This document shows positions 17,055 to 28,720 of a stretch of DNA of 64,000 nt, in pieces (the first letter of the stretch is position 1; the number at the start of each line of letters is the position of its first letter). The DNA comes from Humibacillus xanthopallidus. GTDB taxonomy: Bacteria; Actinomycetota; Actinomycetes; Actinomycetales; Dermatophilaceae. The stretch lies in NCBI RefSeq assembly GCF_006716675.1, contig NZ_VFPM01000002.1, positions 310,001 to 374,000 of the forward strand, in the 5' to 3' direction. A program made the position numbers and the translations under genes. The notes under the pieces were generated by a model, which worked only from the letters and a program-made list of their open reading frames with translations, was not told the origin of the DNA and did not search any database.

Positions 17055-18562
17055 GCCCCGACCCCGCCCACGACCGCACTGTCGGCAGGGGGGCCGGCCA
17101 GGCGGCATACCCCCCGGTGCAGGTGACGTCACCGACCTTCGTCGGGATGCCGAAGTTCCCAAAGGCCGCTCGCGCCGAGCTGGCCAACGCGCAACAGCGC
17201 CGCAACCTGCGCCACGCGACCCACACCATCCGTGACAAGCGCGCGCACGTCGTCGCCGAGGTCGACGACTGGGAAGCCTTGCGTGTCAAGGGAGCCGATG
17301 CCAAGGACGAGGCGCTGACCCACCTGGCCGACTACCTCGAGCGTCTCGAGGAGAGCCTCACCGCCAACGGGGCCGTCGTCCACTGGGCGCGCGACGCAGC
17401 CGAGGCGAACCGGATCGTCGTCGACATCGTGCGGGCCAAGGAGGTCGACGAGGTCGTCAAGGTCAAGTCGATGGTCACGCAGGAGATCGAGCTCAACGAA
17501 GCGCTGGAGGCCGCGGGCGTCAGCGCGTGGGAGACCGACCTCGCCGAGCTCATCGTGCAGCTCGGTCACGACCGGCCGAGCCACATCCTCGTGCCGGCGA
17601 TCCACCGCAACCGCAAGGAGATTCGCGACATCTTCCTGCGCGAGATGGGCGCAGTCGGACGGCCGGCACCCGACGACCTCACGGACGACCCGGCGCGCCT
17701 CGCGGAGGCGGCTCGTCTGCACCTGCGGGAGAAGTTCCTCCGGGCCAAGGTCGGCATCTCCGGCGCCAACTTCGCCGTCGCGGACTCGGGCACGCTCGTC
17801 GTCGTCGAGTCCGAGGGCAACGGGCGGATGTGCCTCACCCTGCCCGAGACGCTCATCTCCGTCGTTGGCATAGAGAAGGTCCTGCCGACATGGGACGACC
17901 TGACGACGATGCTCCAGCTGCTGCCGCGGTCGAGCACCGGCGAGCGGATGAACCCCTACACGACGATGTGGACCGGGGTGCACGAGGGCGACGGGCCGCA
18001 GGAGGTGCACGTCGTCCTGCTCGACAACGGGCGAAGCCACGTGCTCGCGGATCGCGTTGGGCGACAAGCGCTTCGGTGCATCCGGTGCTCGGCGTGCCTC
18101 AACGTGTGCCCGGTCTACGAGCGAACCGGTGGCCACGCCTACGGCTCGGTCTATCCCGGGCCCATCGGCGCGGTCCTCAACCCGCAGCTGCGGGGCACGA
18201 CGTCCGACATCGACCGCTCCCTGCCCTATGCCTCCAGCCTCTGCGGCGCCTGCTTCGACGCCTGCCCCGTCCGGATCAACATCCCCGAGTTGCTCGTCGA
18301 GCTGCGAGGCAAGGTCGTCGAGGAGTCCGGCCCGACCCCGGAGTCCACCGCCATGAAGGCCGCGGCGTGGGTCCTGTCCGACCCTCGACGGCTCGCCACC
18401 GCGCAGAAGGCGGCGACGATAGCCGGGCGGCTCGCGGGTGGCCGCACCATCCGCTCGGTCCCGGGTCTGGGCGCCTGGACGAATGCGCGTGACCTGCCTA
18501 CCCCTCCGAGAGAGACCTTCCGGCAGTGGTGGGTCCGCGAGCACGGGAACGAGGACGCCTGA
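17051..18562 (+). CDS. lldF: L-lactate dehydrogenase iron-sulfur subunit LldF (LutB)
   Basis: The 503-residue protein carries an LUD domain (about residues 70-300, with GISGANFAVADSGTLVVVESEGNGR) and then two ferredoxin-like clusters: CIRCSACLNVCPVY (about 343-356) and CGACFDACPVR (about 399-409). Together they bind two [4Fe-4S] groups that pass electrons from lactate. A C-terminal helical domain closes it. The start ATG overlaps the lldE stop and its own stop overlaps lldG (TGATG). All cluster Cys are present. Confidence 0.93.
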   Translation: MSPDPAHDRTVGRGAGQAAYPPVQVTSPTFVGMPKFPKAARAELANAQQRRNLRHATHTIRDKRAHVVAEVDDWEALRVKGADAKDEALTHLADYLERLEESLTANGAVVHWARDAAEANRIVVDIVRAKEVDEVVKVKSMVTQEIELNEALEAAGVSAWETDLAELIVQLGHDRPSHILVPAIHRNRKEIRDIFLREMGAVGRPAPDDLTDDPARLAEAARLHLREKFLRAKVGISGANFAVADSGTLVVVESEGNGRMCLTLPETLISVVGIEKVLPTWDDLTTMLQLLPRSSTGERMNPYTTMWTGVHEGDGPQEVHVVLLDNGRSHVLADRVGRQALRCIRCSACLNVCPVYERTGGHAYGSVYPGPIGAVLNPQLRGTTSDIDRSLPYASSLCGACFDACPVRINIPELLVELRGKVVEESGPTPESTAMKAAAWVLSDPRRLATAQKAATIAGRLAGGRTIRSVPGLGAWTNARDLPTPPRETFRQWWVREHGNEDA

Positions 18563-19293
18563 TGTCCGCTCGAGACGAGATCCTGGCGCGGGTCCGTGAC
18601 GCCGTGGCCGACGTGACGACGCCACCCCGCGCGGCCGAGACGCCGACGACGGAAGGTGCCGGCGCAGCCGGACCGGCAGCCGGACCGGCAGCCGGACCGG
18701 CGCGCGACGCGACGCTCGAGCTCTTCGCAGAGAACGTCGCCGACTACCGGGCCACCGTCCTGCGCGCGACAGGGGAGGAGGTGCCCGCCGTCCTCGCCGA
18801 CGTCCTCGCGGGGCTCGAGTGCCGGTCGCTCGTCGTGCCGAGCGGTCTCGACCCGTCGTGGCTGAGCCGGCTCCCCGACGCGGTCGTCAGGGTGCCGGAG
18901 TCCGAGGCGACGAGCCACGGGCAGCTCGACGACGTCGACGCCGTGGTCACGACCGCGACGGTCGGGATCGCCGTCACCGGGACCATCGTGCTCGACCACG
19001 CTGCCGGCCAGGGCAGGCGTGAGCTCACCCTGGTTCCCGACATCCACGTGTGCGTCGTCGCCGACCGAGACGTCGTCCCCCACGTCTCCGACGCCGTGAC
19101 GCGGCTGCGTCCGAGCCCGGGCAGTGCCCGACCGCTGACGTGGATCAGCGGGCCGAGCGCCACGAGCGACATCGAGCTCCAGCGCGTCGAGGGCGTGCAC
19201 GGGCCGCGCACCCTCGTGGTCGTGCTCGTCTCCGAACCGACGTCAAAGGAGGGTCCCGGCGACGCAGTGCCCACCCGTGGTGGTGGACACTGA
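18562..19293 (+). CDS. lldG: L-lactate dehydrogenase complex protein LldG (LutC)
   Basis: The 243-residue LUD-domain protein has MSARDEILARVRDAV at its N-terminus, a low-complexity (AAGP) linker near residues 33-47 coded by three 12-base DNA repeats (18664-18699), and the LUD core with DAVVTTATVGIAVTGTIVLDHAAGQGRRELTLVPDIHVCVV. It completes the LutABC-type lactate oxidation complex. The ATG overlaps the lldF stop. The linker is a local expansion unlike most family members, and its effect is unknown. Confidence 0.92.
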   Translation: MSARDEILARVRDAVADVTTPPRAAETPTTEGAGAAGPAAGPAAGPARDATLELFAENVADYRATVLRATGEEVPAVLADVLAGLECRSLVVPSGLDPSWLSRLPDAVVRVPESEATSHGQLDDVDAVVTTATVGIAVTGTIVLDHAAGQGRRELTLVPDIHVCVVADRDVVPHVSDAVTRLRPSPGSARPLTWISGPSATSDIELQRVEGVHGPRTLVVVLVSEPTSKEGPGDAVPTRGGGH

Positions 19294-19297
19294 CGCC

Positions 19298-20167
19298 ATG
19301 AACGGTGTCGATGCGGCCTCCGGTCCTCAGCCCGACGGGCCGGCGGGGGGAGACGGCGTCACGCCCGTCTTCTTCCTCGCCGGGGGCACTGGGATCTCGG
19401 CCGAGACGCTCGGCAACCTCATGCTCGCGCAGTTCCCCAGCCTGCGGTTCCGGCGGCGCAAGATCCCGTTCATCACGACCGTCCAGCAGGCGCGCGACGT
19501 CGTGGCGCTGCTCGACGCCACGATGACCGACTCGGTCACGACGCTCGTCTTCTCGACGGTCTCCGACGAGGTGATCCGTCGGGAGCTGCAACGGACCACG
19601 TGCGCCTTCATCGACCTCTTCGGGTCGCACCTCGACACCGTCGAGCGGGTGCTGCACACCAACGCGACCCACAACGCCGCGGCGTTGCACGGGGTCGGTG
19701 ACGCCCGCCGCTACGAAGCCCGGATGAAGGCGATCGAGTTCGCCATGGAGCACGACGACGGCGCCAGCCTGCGCAACCTCGAGCAGGCCGACCTCGTGCT
19801 CGTCGCGCCGTCCCGGTGCGGCAAGACGCCCACCTCGATGTACCTCGCCCTCCAGCACGGTCTCAAGGTGGCGAACTACCCCCTCGTCGAGGAGGACTTC
19901 GAGTCCGGGGACCTGCCCCGGCCACTGCGGCGCATCGGTGACAAGTGCTTCGGCCTGCTCTCGACCGCCGCCCGGCTCAGCCAGGTCCGGGGGGAGCGGC
20001 GACCGGGGTCGGTCTATGCCAGCCTGGCGCAGTGCAGCTTCGAGCTGCGTCGCGCCGAGGCGCTCTACCGGGCGCACCGCATCCCCTCGATCAACTCCGC
20101 CGCCATGTCCGTGGAGGAGATGGCAGCCGTCATCATGCAGAGCAGCCGTCTGCCCAACCTCGGCTGA
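19298..20167 (+). CDS. ppsR: PEP synthase regulatory protein (kinase/pyrophosphorylase)
   Basis: The 289-residue DUF299-type protein has [23 protein letters not shown] at the start and the phosphate-binding loop [15 protein letters not shown] (about 177-191). The family phosphorylates PEP synthase on a Thr next to its catalytic His using ADP, and also removes that phosphate. The ATG is five bases after the lldG stop and ppsA follows after 25 bases, so it is in the lactate operon and next to its likely target. The first ATG after the lldG stop was chosen. All key residues of the loop are present. Confidence 0.9.
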   Translation: MNGVDAASGPQPDGPAGGDGVTPVFFLAGGTGISAETLGNLMLAQFPSLRFRRRKIPFITTVQQARDVVALLDATMTDSVTTLVFSTVSDEVIRRELQRTTCAFIDLFGSHLDTVERVLHTNATHNAAALHGVGDARRYEARMKAIEFAMEHDDGASLRNLEQADLVLVAPSRCGKTPTSMYLALQHGLKVANYPLVEEDFESGDLPRPLRRIGDKCFGLLSTAARLSQVRGERRPGSVYASLAQCSFELRRAEALYRAHRIPSINSAAMSVEEMAAVIMQSSRLPNLG

Positions 20168-20192
20168 CCGCCGAACCGACGAAAGGAACGCC

Positions 20193-22601
<2,409 letters not shown>

Positions 22602-22631
22602 CAGACGCGACGCGTCGTCTCCGGCCCGCGG

Positions 22632-24098
22632 CTACAGGCCTGTCTGGGCCTGCACCCGGCCGGAGGCGACGGCGTCGACGAGGGCCTGGTAGTCGAGCTC
22701 GTTCTGGTCGGCGTACGCGGCGGAGAAGTCCGCGATCGCCTTGTCGAAGGCCTCGCTCGTGCCGAGGTAGGACGCGATGGCGATGCGGTCGCCCGAGCGG
22801 GCGTGGGCGCGCGCGAGCGTCGCCCCACAGAGCCGGGCGTAGGCCGACATGACGCGCGCGCTCATCGTGTCGACGTCGGCGGAGCCCTTCCAGTCGCGCA
22901 GCTGGCGGATGTAGAAGTCACGCTGCAGCTCGTCGAGCCCGGTGACACGTTGCCAGCCGAGGAAGATGTCGCTGACTGCCTGCATGAGCCGCTGGCCGGC
23001 GACGACGCGCTGGCCGCTGTTGGCGTACTTGCTCTTGCCGACGAAGCGCTCGAGGACCGACTCCTGGGCCTCCTTGGCCTGCAGGAGGAGCGGGTCCTCC
23101 TCGTCCCGGCCGAGCAGCAGCAGGATCCAGGCCCGGGTGCCCACGCTGCCGACCCCGACGACCTTGCGGGCCGAGTGCACGTAGCGGTAGCTCTCGAGCA
23201 GCTCCCGTCGATCCGTCTCGAGCGTGCGGCGGTAGGAGCGGATGAGCGCGTGGAGCTCGCCGTTGATGTCGTCGCGTGCTGACCCCGCTGGGACCAGCTC
23301 CTCGATCGGGACGACGAGAGGCGGGTCCGACACGAGGCGACGGTGCCCATCGACCTCGTGGGTCAGCTTGGTGTAGGCCTGCATGCTGTCGCGGGTGCGC
23401 GCCTTGGCGATGTTGGCCTGGGTGCGGGCCTGCTGCTTCTTCGTGATGGAGCTCTTCAGCTCCTCGAAGACCGTCTCGACGTCGATGTGGGCATACCAGA
23501 CGTCGAGCGTGCGCTGGCCCGCGAACTGCTGCATGCGCTCGCGGTACTCGGCGACGCCGCCACTGACGATGGCCCGCCGCTCGGCCGGGGCGAAACCCCG
23601 GTCGCGGCCGGCGATCTCGAAGCTGGCTGCGAGCCGCTTGACGTCCCACTCCCACGGGCCCGGCAACGTCTCGTCGAAGTCGTTGATGTCGAAGACGAGC
23701 CGCCGCTCCGGTGAGCCGAACATGCCGAAGTTCGACAGGTGGGCGTCACCGCAGAGCTGGGTGTTGAGGCCCGACCTCGGCGTCGCCGCGAGGTCGCTGG
23801 CCATGATGAGGGCCGCGCCCCGGTAGAAGGTGAACGGCGAGACCATCATCCGGCCGTAGCGGATGGGGACGAGCTCGGGCACCCTCGAGGCGGCCTGCGA
23901 CTCCAGCAGGTCGACGGGGTCGGGACGATCCGTCGCCGGGCGCCAGGTCCCGTGGCCGCGGCGTGGCGTCTCGTTGCGCGCCGCCTTGCCTCGCGCCATG
24001 CGCTCCTCCGGTGTGAGGTGCGCGATCGGCGTCGCCGCGGCGCCTCGTGCCTTGGGGGCCGTCGGGGCTTGCGTCCGAGCCTTCCGGTCAACGCTCAC
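22632..24098 (-). CDS. DUF2252 family protein
   Basis: The 488-residue protein shows the DUF2252 hallmarks: PELVPIRYGRMMVSPFTFYRGAA, CGDAHLSNFGMF and VFDINDFDETLPGPWEWDVKRLA. The last two resemble the HGD-x-x-x-x-N and D-x-D motifs of kinase-like phosphotransferase folds, which suggests a nucleotide-binding or phosphotransfer role; no activity is established for the family. The GTG at 24098 is preceded by GGGAGAG; the frame extends to 24230 without a better start. It is convergent with ppsA, 30 bases apart, and stands alone. Confidence 0.85.
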   Translation of the reverse strand: MSVDRKARTQAPTAPKARGAAATPIAHLTPEERMARGKAARNETPRRGHGTWRPATDRPDPVDLLESQAASRVPELVPIRYGRMMVSPFTFYRGAALIMASDLAATPRSGLNTQLCGDAHLSNFGMFGSPERRLVFDINDFDETLPGPWEWDVKRLAASFEIAGRDRGFAPAERRAIVSGGVAEYRERMQQFAGQRTLDVWYAHIDVETVFEELKSSITKKQQARTQANIAKARTRDSMQAYTKLTHEVDGHRRLVSDPPLVVPIEELVPAGSARDDINGELHALIRSYRRTLETDRRELLESYRYVHSARKVVGVGSVGTRAWILLLLGRDEEDPLLLQAKEAQESVLERFVGKSKYANSGQRVVAGQRLMQAVSDIFLGWQRVTGLDELQRDFYIRQLRDWKGSADVDTMSARVMSAYARLCGATLARAHARSGDRIAIASYLGTSEAFDKAIADFSAAYADQNELDYQALVDAVASGRVQAQTGL

Positions 24099-24305
24099 GA
24101 GTCTCTCCCATGGTCGGGCTGCGTTCGTCGCAGCGCACCTCGCATCCGTCCGTCGAGCGTCCCAGACGCGCCGCGCGGAGGTATCACCTTCCGAGGATGA
24201 AGCGTGTGCGACCTGCGCCCACTCGGGCACGTCTGCGGGAGACCACTGAGACCGTCACGGGGCACATCGGCCAGGGCGACTCGAGTGGCGGCGTCGACGT
24301 CTCGG

Positions 24306-26123
24306 TCAGCCGGTGAAGGGCCAGACGACGGGGATGACGACGACTGCGACGACGAGCCACAGCAGCATGACCGGGAGCCCGAGACGCCAGTAGTCCGAGA
24401 AGCGGTAACCACCCGGCCCCATGACCATCATGTTGGCCGGGGTGGCGATCGGGGTGAGCAGGGCGCCGGCGCCGGCCACGGCGATGAGCATGAGGACCGG
24501 CAGCACCGAGACGCCGGTCTCCTGTGCCGCGGCGACCGCGATCGGCACGACGATGAGCACGGTCGCCGTGTTGCTGACGACCTGACCGAGCACGGCCGTC
24601 AGGGCGAAGAGGGCGACGAGCAGCAGGTAGGGCCGGCCCGCCCCGACGACGTCGACGAGGCCCCCGGCGACGACGTCCGCGGCGCCGCTCGTCTGGATCG
24701 CCGTGGAGAGCGGGATGAGACCACCGATGAGCACGACGGTCTGCCAGGAGACCGCGCGGTAGGCCTGGTTGACGGTGACGACCCGCAGCAGCACCATCGC
24801 CGTCGCTGCGGCCAGGCCGGCGATGGCGGGCGGCACGATCGCAAAGGCGAGCAGCACGACCATCGCGATGAGCACGGCGATCGCGAAACCCGAGCGCCTG
24901 CCGAGCGGAACGGCTTGCCGCCGAACGAGATCGGGGGAGTCGACCATGAGCACGTCCCTGTCGTGCACGAGCTCGTCGATGGAGGGCCACGTCCCGTGCA
25001 GCAGCAGGCTGTCGCCCGCGGCCAGTTCCACCGGGCGCGGGCCGACGTCGTGGCCGAGGCGACGGATGCCGAGGATGACGAGCTCGGAGCTGCGCTGCTG
25101 TCCGGGAAAGGCGATCTCGCCGACGAGGGGCGAGCGTGGTGGCACGACGACCTCGCTCACCCCCACGTCGCGGGTGACGAGCTCACCGTCGGCCGTCGTG
25201 ATCGGCTTCATCTCGACGACGAGCACCTCCTCGACGATGAGGCGGCTCACCTGCGCCGGGTCACCGGTGACGACGAGCACGTCGCCCGCCTCGACGACGT
25301 GCTCGTCCGAGAAGGTGTGCCCCCCGCCGCTCTGCAGGCCGATGAAAGTCAGCCCGGGGTATGCCGCGAGGTCGAGGTGCGCGGTCGCCGTGCCCTCGAG
25401 CGTGGAGCCCGGTCTCACGCGCAGACGGTAGAAGCCGTCGTGCAGCTCGTAGTGCTCGGCGAGCTGGCCGGCGTGGCGGCTGAGGTCGCGCGGTGCGCTG
25501 GACGACTGCCGCACCGGCAGCACCCGGGGTCCGAGGAGGACGCCGAGCAGGATGGTGCCGATGACGAGCGGCACGCCGATGACGGCATACGCGAAGAAGC
25601 CGAACGCGCCGGCGCCGGCGTCCTGCGCAGCCTCCGAGACGATGACGTTGACGGGGCTGCCGGTGAGGGCGAGGAGCGAGCCGGCGCTGCCCGCGAAGGC
25701 CATCGGCATGAGCATGCGTGAGGGTGGCGCGCCGATCTTCAGCGCGAGGACGAGCACCATCGGCAGGAGGGCCGCGACCGAGCCGTTGAGCGTGATGACG
25801 GCCGTGAGGACGGCGCAGAGTCCGAGCACCGCGACGAGCACACGCGTCGGCGCATCACCGACGACCGCGATGAGGCGCTGCCCGGCCCACGTCGTGACGC
25901 CCGTCGAGTCGAGGGCCTCGCTGACGATGAAGAGCGAGGCGATGAAGACGACGACGGGGTCGCCGAAGCCGGAGAGCGCGGTGTTCGCGTCGACGAGGCC
26001 CGTGACGTAGAGGGCGAGGGCGGTGAGGACGGCGACGACCCCGACGGGGAGGCGGTTCCAGATGAAGAGCACGATCGTCGCGGCGAGGACGAGCAGGCTC
26101 GTCGTCGACGGACTCACGCGCAC
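24306..26123 (-). CDS. SLC13-family permease with two RCK_C (TrkA-C) domains
   Basis: The 605-residue protein has an N-terminal set of membrane helices containing the NGSVAALLPMVLVLA and TGSPVNVIVSEA motifs of the SLC13/DASS or ArsB-like superfamily. Then come two cytoplasmic RCK_C domains (about 210-300 and 305-395; VVEAGDVLVVTGDP, VELAAGDSLLLHGTW) and a second helix set with SNTATVLIVVPIA. RCK_C domains usually bind small ligands that gate transport. A sulfate, dicarboxylate or other anion is the likely substrate. GAGGGGC lies upstream of the GTG. It is divergent from pepA and shares with it a region holding a 17-bp palindrome. Confidence 0.85.
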   Translation of the reverse strand: MRVSPSTTSLLVLAATIVLFIWNRLPVGVVAVLTALALYVTGLVDANTALSGFGDPVVVFIASLFIVSEALDSTGVTTWAGQRLIAVVGDAPTRVLVAVLGLCAVLTAVITLNGSVAALLPMVLVLALKIGAPPSRMLMPMAFAGSAGSLLALTGSPVNVIVSEAAQDAGAGAFGFFAYAVIGVPLVIGTILLGVLLGPRVLPVRQSSSAPRDLSRHAGQLAEHYELHDGFYRLRVRPGSTLEGTATAHLDLAAYPGLTFIGLQSGGGHTFSDEHVVEAGDVLVVTGDPAQVSRLIVEEVLVVEMKPITTADGELVTRDVGVSEVVVPPRSPLVGEIAFPGQQRSSELVILGIRRLGHDVGPRPVELAAGDSLLLHGTWPSIDELVHDRDVLMVDSPDLVRRQAVPLGRRSGFAIAVLIAMVVLLAFAIVPPAIAGLAAATAMVLLRVVTVNQAYRAVSWQTVVLIGGLIPLSTAIQTSGAADVVAGGLVDVVGAGRPYLLLVALFALTAVLGQVVSNTATVLIVVPIAVAAAQETGVSVLPVLMLIAVAGAGALLTPIATPANMMVMGPGGYRFSDYWRLGLPVMLLWLVVAVVVIPVVWPFTG

Positions 26124-26230
26124 GCCCCTCGAGGCCCTGAGGGACTGCCCATTCGTGTCACGCCTCCCGGAATGCGGCGACCGGGCGGCCCCGGTCGTGG
26201 TGAACCTAGCCCGAGCCTAGGAGACCTGCT

Positions 26231-26247
26231 TCACCCCCTACGGGTGA
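26231..26247. promoter_or_regulatory. Palindrome shared by two divergent promoter regions (copy 1)
   Basis: TCACCCCCTACGGGTGA lies midway between the SLC13 permease and pepA starts, about 108 bases from each. It differs at only two central bases from the copy at 28599-28615. It may be an operator; the regulator is unknown. Confidence 0.45.
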
Positions 26248-26355
26248 CGGCAGCCGGTGCGGCATGACCGACGCTGGCCGTGGTGGGTCGCTCGACGAGC
26301 GAGCTGCCGCTCGACGTCGCTCGGAGGGCCGGGCGCCAGCATCGGAGGAGACGCC

Positions 26356-27867
26356 ATGAGCACGCCAGCAGCCCGGTCCGCAGACCCGGTCCCGTCAGCC
26401 AGCCTCGAGATCGAGGTCACGACCTCGGCGTCCCTGCCGACGCCTGACCGGGCCCGCGCCGTCGCCGTCCCCGTGGCGAGCGACGGGGAGGTACCGGCGG
26501 ATCTCGGCTTCGACCGAGCTGCTCTCGAGGCCGCCGGCTTCCGCGCCGACCGGGGGACCACGCTCGTCGTGCCGTCCGCCGAGGGCCGGGCACTCGTGGC
26601 CGTCGGCATCGGCGCCGCCGCGAGCGTCGACGCCGCGACGGTCCGCGACCTCGCTGCCGACTTCGCCCGGGCCGTGCCTCACCAGAAGCGCCTGGCCGTC
26701 GAGCTCCCAGCCGGCGAGACAGGGCTGACGGCCGCTGAGTTCGCGACCGCTGTGGTGGAGGGCGTCCTGCTCGCCCGCTGGCGCTTCGTCATCGGCAAGG
26801 GCAGCGACGAACCGACCCTCGAGTCCCTCGTCATCGTCGCCCCCGATGCCGCCGCCGACGACGTGCGCGCGGGCATCGAGCGTGGGCGGGTGCTCGCGTA
26901 CGCCGCGATGCTCGGTCGCGACCTCGCCAACTGTCCCGCCGCGATCCTCAGCGCCGCGCGCATGGCGCAGGTGGCCGAGGAGGTCGGCCGGCGGAGCGGT
27001 CTCGAGGTCGAGGTCTACGGCAAGGACGAGCTCATCGAGATGGGCTGCGGAGGCCTGCTCGGGGTCAACATGGGCAGCGTCGACGAGCCGCGCATGGTCG
27101 TCCTGCGCTACGTGCCGGAGTCGCCGACCGGGCACCTGGCCCTCGTCGGCAAGGGCATCATGTATGACAGCGGCGGCATCAGCCTCAAGCCGAGCGACGA
27201 CTCGCACGCCCAGATGAAGAACGACATGACGGGTGCGGCCACCGTGCTCGCGGCGATGACGGCCCTGCGCGACGTCGGCTGTCGCACCGAGGTGACCGGC
27301 TACCTCATGTGCACCGACAACATGCCCTCCGGTTCGGCCATGAAGCTCGGTGACATCCTCACGATGCGTGGCGGCACGACGGTCGAGGTGCTCAACACCG
27401 ACGCCGAGGGGCGCCTCGTCATGGCCGACGCCCTCGTGCTGGCGGTGGAGCGGGGGGTCGACGCCATCGTCGACATCGCGACCCTCACCGGTGCCTGCCT
27501 GCGCACCTTCGGCGTCGACGTCGCCGGTCTCATGGCCAACGACGACGGGCTCGCCGACCAGGTCCGCCGTGCGGGTGCCGTCGTCGACGAGCCGGTGTGG
27601 CCGCTGCCGCTGCACCGCCCCTACCGTGCCCAGCTCGACTCGCCGGTGGCCGACATGACCAACATGGGCGGGCCGAATGCCGGGTCGATCACCGCGGCGC
27701 TCTTCCTCGCGGAGTTCGTCGGCGACACCCCCTGGGCACACGTCGACATCGCCGGCACGGCCCAGCTGCCCGCCGCACGCGGCTGGCGAAACAAGGGTGC
27801 GACCGGCTTCGGCACCCGGCTGCTCGTCGAGCTGGCCTGCACCTTCACGGTGCCGGGACGCGACTGA
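26356..27867 (+). CDS. pepA: Leucyl aminopeptidase (M17)
   Basis: The 503-residue protein has the N-terminal macro-like domain and the C-terminal catalytic domain of M17 peptidases. Metal and active-site motifs are GKGIMYDSGGISLKPSD and NTDAEGRLVMADAL, the family signature, with the Lys and Arg positions in place. It removes N-terminal residues from peptides in the cytoplasm using two metal ions, normally as a hexamer. GGAGGAG precedes the ATG at 26356. It is a single gene followed by a strong hairpin at 27924-27961. Confidence 0.94.
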   Translation: MSTPAARSADPVPSASLEIEVTTSASLPTPDRARAVAVPVASDGEVPADLGFDRAALEAAGFRADRGTTLVVPSAEGRALVAVGIGAAASVDAATVRDLAADFARAVPHQKRLAVELPAGETGLTAAEFATAVVEGVLLARWRFVIGKGSDEPTLESLVIVAPDAAADDVRAGIERGRVLAYAAMLGRDLANCPAAILSAARMAQVAEEVGRRSGLEVEVYGKDELIEMGCGGLLGVNMGSVDEPRMVVLRYVPESPTGHLALVGKGIMYDSGGISLKPSDDSHAQMKNDMTGAATVLAAMTALRDVGCRTEVTGYLMCTDNMPSGSAMKLGDILTMRGGTTVEVLNTDAEGRLVMADALVLAVERGVDAIVDIATLTGACLRTFGVDVAGLMANDDGLADQVRRAGAVVDEPVWPLPLHRPYRAQLDSPVADMTNMGGPNAGSITAALFLAEFVGDTPWAHVDIAGTAQLPAARGWRNKGATGFGTRLLVELACTFTVPGRD

Positions 27868-27923
27868 GGAGTCGCCACCACGGGGCAGAGCGCTGACGCG
27901 ACCGGCAACGCCAACCCAGACGG

Positions 27924-27970
27924 ACTGCTCTCTCGATCACTGAGTCGATCGAGAGAGCAGTTCGTCGGGT
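27924..27970. repeat. REP-like palindrome (copy 1), also a likely two-way terminator
   Basis: ACTGCTCTCTCGATC (27924-27938) and GATCGAGAGAGCAGT (27947-27961) form a perfect 15-bp stem with an eight-base loop between the convergent pepA and small basic protein genes. The arm plus the following TCGTCG closely resembles the inverted repeat at 48707-48786, so these belong to one intergenic repeat family. Confidence 0.7.
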
Positions 27971-28006
27971 GCGCAGGGACCGGACTGCAAACGATGGGCG
28001 GGCTGG

Positions 28007-28516
28007 TCAGCGAGCGTCGCGCTTGGCCTGCCGACGGGCGCCGGCGGACTGGGAGCTCGCGTCGCGCTTCTTGCCGCCCGTCGTCTTCGTCGCGCGCCGG
28101 CGCGTCGACGCCGCGGCGGTGCCGGTGCCACTCGACGCTGCGCCCGACGTGTCGGGCCCGGTGCCGGCCTTGACCGCTGCGGCCGCGGCGAGGCGCTCGG
28201 CCTTGAGCTCGGCGGCTGCGGCCCGGGCGACGACGTCGATGCGCTTGCTGACCCGGGCCAGCGCGAGCTCGAAGACCTCGGCCCGCTCGGCGTTCGTGCG
28301 GTTGGCGGGCCGGGCCTTGCCGCGGGCACCCTTGGCGACCACGCGGGCGGCACCCTGCCGGCGGTAGAGACCGACGTACTTGTTGCGGGCACGACGCACG
28401 CGCGCGTGCAGGTCGAGCAGGGCGTCCTCGTCGAGCTCGGCGAGCCGCGCCGGCTCGGTCTCTCGGATGAGGTCGCCTTGGGCCGACGTGAGGGAGCCGA
28501 GGGGAATCGTTGCCAT
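28007..28516 (-). CDS. Small Lys/Arg/Ala-rich basic protein
   Basis: The 169-residue product begins MATIPLGSLTSAQGDLIRETEPARLAELDEDALLDLHARVRRARNKYVGLYRRQGA, a helical N-terminal half. The C-terminal half is a low-complexity tail rich in Ala, Lys, Arg, Ser and Thr (RRRATKTTGGKKRDASS, then RRQAKRDAR). The tail looks like the basic tails of actinobacterial nucleoid-associated or RNA-binding proteins, but no known domain was recognised and DNA binding is a guess. GAAAGGA lies before the ATG at 28516. It is divergent from glutaminase. Confidence 0.7.
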   Translation of the reverse strand: MATIPLGSLTSAQGDLIRETEPARLAELDEDALLDLHARVRRARNKYVGLYRRQGAARVVAKGARGKARPANRTNAERAEVFELALARVSKRIDVVARAAAAELKAERLAAAAAVKAGTGPDTSGAASSGTGTAAASTRRRATKTTGGKKRDASSQSAGARRQAKRDAR

Positions 28517-28594
28517 GCCGAGTCCTTTCGTCATCGCGCCGGCGCACCGCCGACACGTCCTGCGTCATCGACTCTGCTGGCGCGGTCCCACAGG

Positions 28595-28619
28595 GGCATC
28601 ACCCCCGTCGGGTGATGCC
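28595..28619. promoter_or_regulatory. Palindrome shared by two divergent promoter regions (copy 2)
   Basis: GGCATCACCC and GGGTGATGCC form a perfect 10-bp inverted repeat around CCGTC. The inner 17 bases TCACCCCCGTCGGGTGA match the copy at 26231-26247 except at two central positions. It is between the basic protein gene and glsA, about 100 bases from each start. Confidence 0.45.
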
Positions 28620-28720
28620 ATGGCGAGCGCGGGCCTGCGACGCTGCCGAGGTTGTGCGTCGGCCGGCGTGCAGACCCGGCCGGGCGGCATACGGCAACGC
28701 GGTCGGATGGGGGTGGCACG

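Noticed and set aside
22602..22631. Terminator around CGACGCGTCG between ppsA and the DUF2252 gene
   Set aside because: The palindrome is short and imperfect outside its ten-base core; not strong enough to call.
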